A stretch of 64,000 bases of DNA from Opisthorchis felineus (taxonomy: Eukaryota > Platyhelminthes > Trematoda > Opisthorchiida > Opisthorchiidae): NCBI GenBank assembly GCA_004794785.1, contig SJOL01006417.1:361278-425277 (forward strand). The letters are read 5' to 3'. The notes beneath the pieces are model-generated. The model was given only the letters and a program-made list of their open reading frames with translations. It was not told where the DNA came from and searched no databases. Below are positions 61,801 through 64,000 of this stretch, in pieces (within the stretch, counting starts at the first letter, position 1; the number at the start of each line of letters is the position of its first letter). The position numbers were made by a program, and so were the translations under genes.

Positions 61801-63440
61801 TATTTGCATTTACCATTGTGGTGTTATATTTTGTATCATATTTTATTACATATATTTTCTCCACAGCCATGGAGTGATTTGGAAAAAAATCAGCTTAACA
61901 TACCACTCAAAGGTAACAGGTAGGCTAGAATCCTGATCAAAATATGTTAGAACACTAGGCGCTGTGACAGTATGACCGGTACGATGAAGAGCTCCCTTGA
62001 ACATAGTGTAGAAGCTTAAAACAACCTGCGGTACTGACAGGCCCCTAATAACTGTGTAAAACGCAATCACCTTATCCGGTGGCTTACGCTAGAACTTAAA
62101 GATACATGTTTCCCGACAGTCCAAGATTAATTAAATTACGAAACTCTCTTTTGTTTCTAGATGCTACAGCGAACTAGACTTATGGCCGCTCACGTGTTCT
62201 CCTGTGCCTCTTATGAATTCATTAAGAAGGACATGATTCTTAATGCTTGTGTAAGGCAATTCAATCAATTAGAGATGAATTTTCTCAGTTATAGCTAAAA
62301 ATGGCTGGAAACAATGAGTAGCCTTTCCTTGCGGGACAGGAATTACATATAGTTTCTCGACAGTTCGCAATCCTGTTAGACGACAGTACATTCATTATAT
62401 CACCCATGCGTATTACCAGTGCACTTCTCACATTTGAAGGCAATACCAGATTTCGGAAATGACATTTCTAGTGAACGCGCCATGAGTTAGTGTCACACTA
62501 ACTGAAAAACCGAACATATGACGGTGACTCCAATCCATACTCCCTATTTTGTTTGTGCAAGCGTTCTCCCAAAGTCCAATTCCTTAGATGGAAGAAACAA
62601 GAGCTGGCAGACCAAGTTTTTTATGCACTGATGCGTTCACATAATAGATTTTCCAAGATCGAGTGTCTGTTTTCTTCCACAAACCGACGGAATGCTGGGA
62701 TTAATGGTCAACCAAGGAAGTACGACTCGTTGCAGTCTTTCCATTTGTCGAAGCTGCATTAAGTTACTCGTTTCAGGAAGTTGTCGGAAAATGAGTTTTT
62801 GAATGGTATCACAATCACCGACTTTTAAGTAATCATTTTAATCAAAAAAGGTTAATCACATGGTCATCACTCCTGTCATTGTGTGAGCGCAGATGTTTGT
62901 CCAGACACAAATGTAAGTGAAAAGTCCTTTTTTGCTCAAGGAGTTTAATGGCTATTAAATTCGCGAACAACTTAGCGGATATCGGTTTCAGAGTGTAGGT
63001 GCTTGTTCTACATCCAGGTATATTGGAAATACAGATCGAATATCACAATAAGGAGAACTGAATCCAAAACTGATGATAAAGGCCCAGACCTGCAGTTCAT
63101 TTCTTGACTTGAATTCGATAAACCAGTTGCAGATGTATGCTCGCTGCTTGTGTGTGGAACCGCAGGTATGGACGGATAACTGTAGTTCTGTGTCGCAATG
63201 AAATACATTTCCAATACCAGGGTCAGTAGAAAGCCACGCCATCAGAATATCACTTCCCTTTAAAGTGTAACAATTCAGGGGTCTCCTCAAACTGCCTCTG
63301 TATGGATTCTACACATAATCGGCCCTGAAATATTACATGATACAATGGGATCCTATTCTACCAATCCAGCTTTGTCATTTATGACGGCTTGCAAACCTCT
63401 GAAGGCACGTTATTCTAATCATTACAGTGGTGTGTGATTC
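58891..63440. other. Unassigned DNA
   Basis: No supported features. An A+T-rich stretch near 61480-61520 and 61765-61860 holds only low-complexity sequence. The frame at 60882-61154 contains CSRCGD but nothing else recognisable. Confidence 0.3.
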
Positions 63441-63479
63441 GGTTTCACTGATGAGATTTCGATGAAACATCGTGAAACC
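63441..63479. repeat. 8-bp perfect inverted repeat, possible SINE body remnant
   Basis: GGTTTCAC (63441-63448) and GTGAAACC (63472-63479) enclose 23 nt that contain TGATGAGATTTCGATGAAAC. The middle resembles the body of the SINE copies (CACTG.TGATGA ... GATGAAACATC). Confidence 0.4.
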
Positions 63480-64000
63480 TCTGTGAAGGTAACATGCTTA
63501 AAACAAGTTTGAGGAGAGGAATGCATTCTGGCAAGATTACTCGATCCCTTCTAGTTTTGCGACAGCCTTTTCATCTTGGTACGGCCACTTAGCAATACGC
63601 ACGAAAGGTTGAAAAATGTTTTGTAATAGTCTTCAGGTCAGCGTAAAGTCAAACGAAAGATGAAAATAAAACCACTAGTAGATACTTGCCGTGAATAGGA
63701 GTAAGAAACAATAAAATATTTTTAGCTCACACCAGATAAGGCACTGTCGGGAATGGAAGTAGAAGTGGGGCATTTTTTATATCAGCCTTGTTTTTTTTGA
63801 ACATCTTAAGTGAATCATTCCGATAACCGACTAAGAGGAGACAGTTCAGTGTATTCACGCCCCCACCGCATTTTGACGAGGCATGGTCTTGGTTTAACTC
63901 GGGACTTCACCGCTAAACTTTCGGTGCTGTACCTCAAAAATAACCAAACAAAAATTATTAGACCGCACTCTTTCGGGTGATCATCGTCAGACATGAATCA
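63480..64000. other. Unassigned DNA at window end
   Basis: Nothing recognisable. Confidence 0.3.

Noticed and set aside
63441..63479. CTGATGAG ... GAAAC as another hammerhead
   Set aside because: The sequence between CTGATGA and GAAAC does not form a stem II next to the core, and no cleavage triplet with pairing stems was found. The similarity to the SINE body explains the motif better.

Overview
The window reads as nuclear DNA of a flatworm, most likely a digenean trematode. One gene is clear: BTF3 (beta subunit of the nascent polypeptide-associated complex), on the + strand from 595 to 12201. Its first two introns are tiny (38 and 42 nt) and its third is about 11 kb. Small 5' introns followed by very large 3' introns are known from trematode genes. 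The rest is mostly decayed non-LTR retrotransposons, apparently of one RTE-like group (AP endonuclease, reverse transcriptase, C-terminal extension, TGA-repeat tail). The species cannot be fixed from the sequence. By eye the first ~22 kb is richer in G+C than the rest.

Layout. 1-12201: BTF3, with its third intron full of LINE remnants on both strands. That intron holds a near-perfect inverted duplication (2665-3613 against 6021-6930). It also holds a dispersed repeat (9277-9426) that encodes, on the minus strand, a motif matching the conserved core of a hammerhead ribozyme. 12202-22170: further LINE fragments (RT at 16640-17480, endonuclease at 19540-19761, RT to 3' end at 20690-22170) separated by unassigned DNA. 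22170-36700: mostly unassigned, with microsatellites, a tRNA-derived SINE, a second hammerhead-type repeat (33374-33660) and an RT remnant (34960-35334). 36700-38345, minus strand: exons that resemble a DEG/ENaC-family sodium channel; intactness is doubtful. 38600-64000: mostly unassigned, with a second SINE copy (43023-43172), a possible retropepsin remnant (48994-49257), a third hammerhead-type repeat (52512-52749) and a few open frames without recognisable homology.

How the parts relate. BTF3 is a housekeeping gene whose large intron has collected mobile elements. The dispersed repeat is present at three loci with decayed copies of the same ribozyme-like segment, which suggests a hammerhead-bearing retroelement family (Penelope-like element or retrozyme type). 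The SINE copies share a tRNA-like head and a common body. No searches or folding programs were run: family assignments rest on motifs read by eye.
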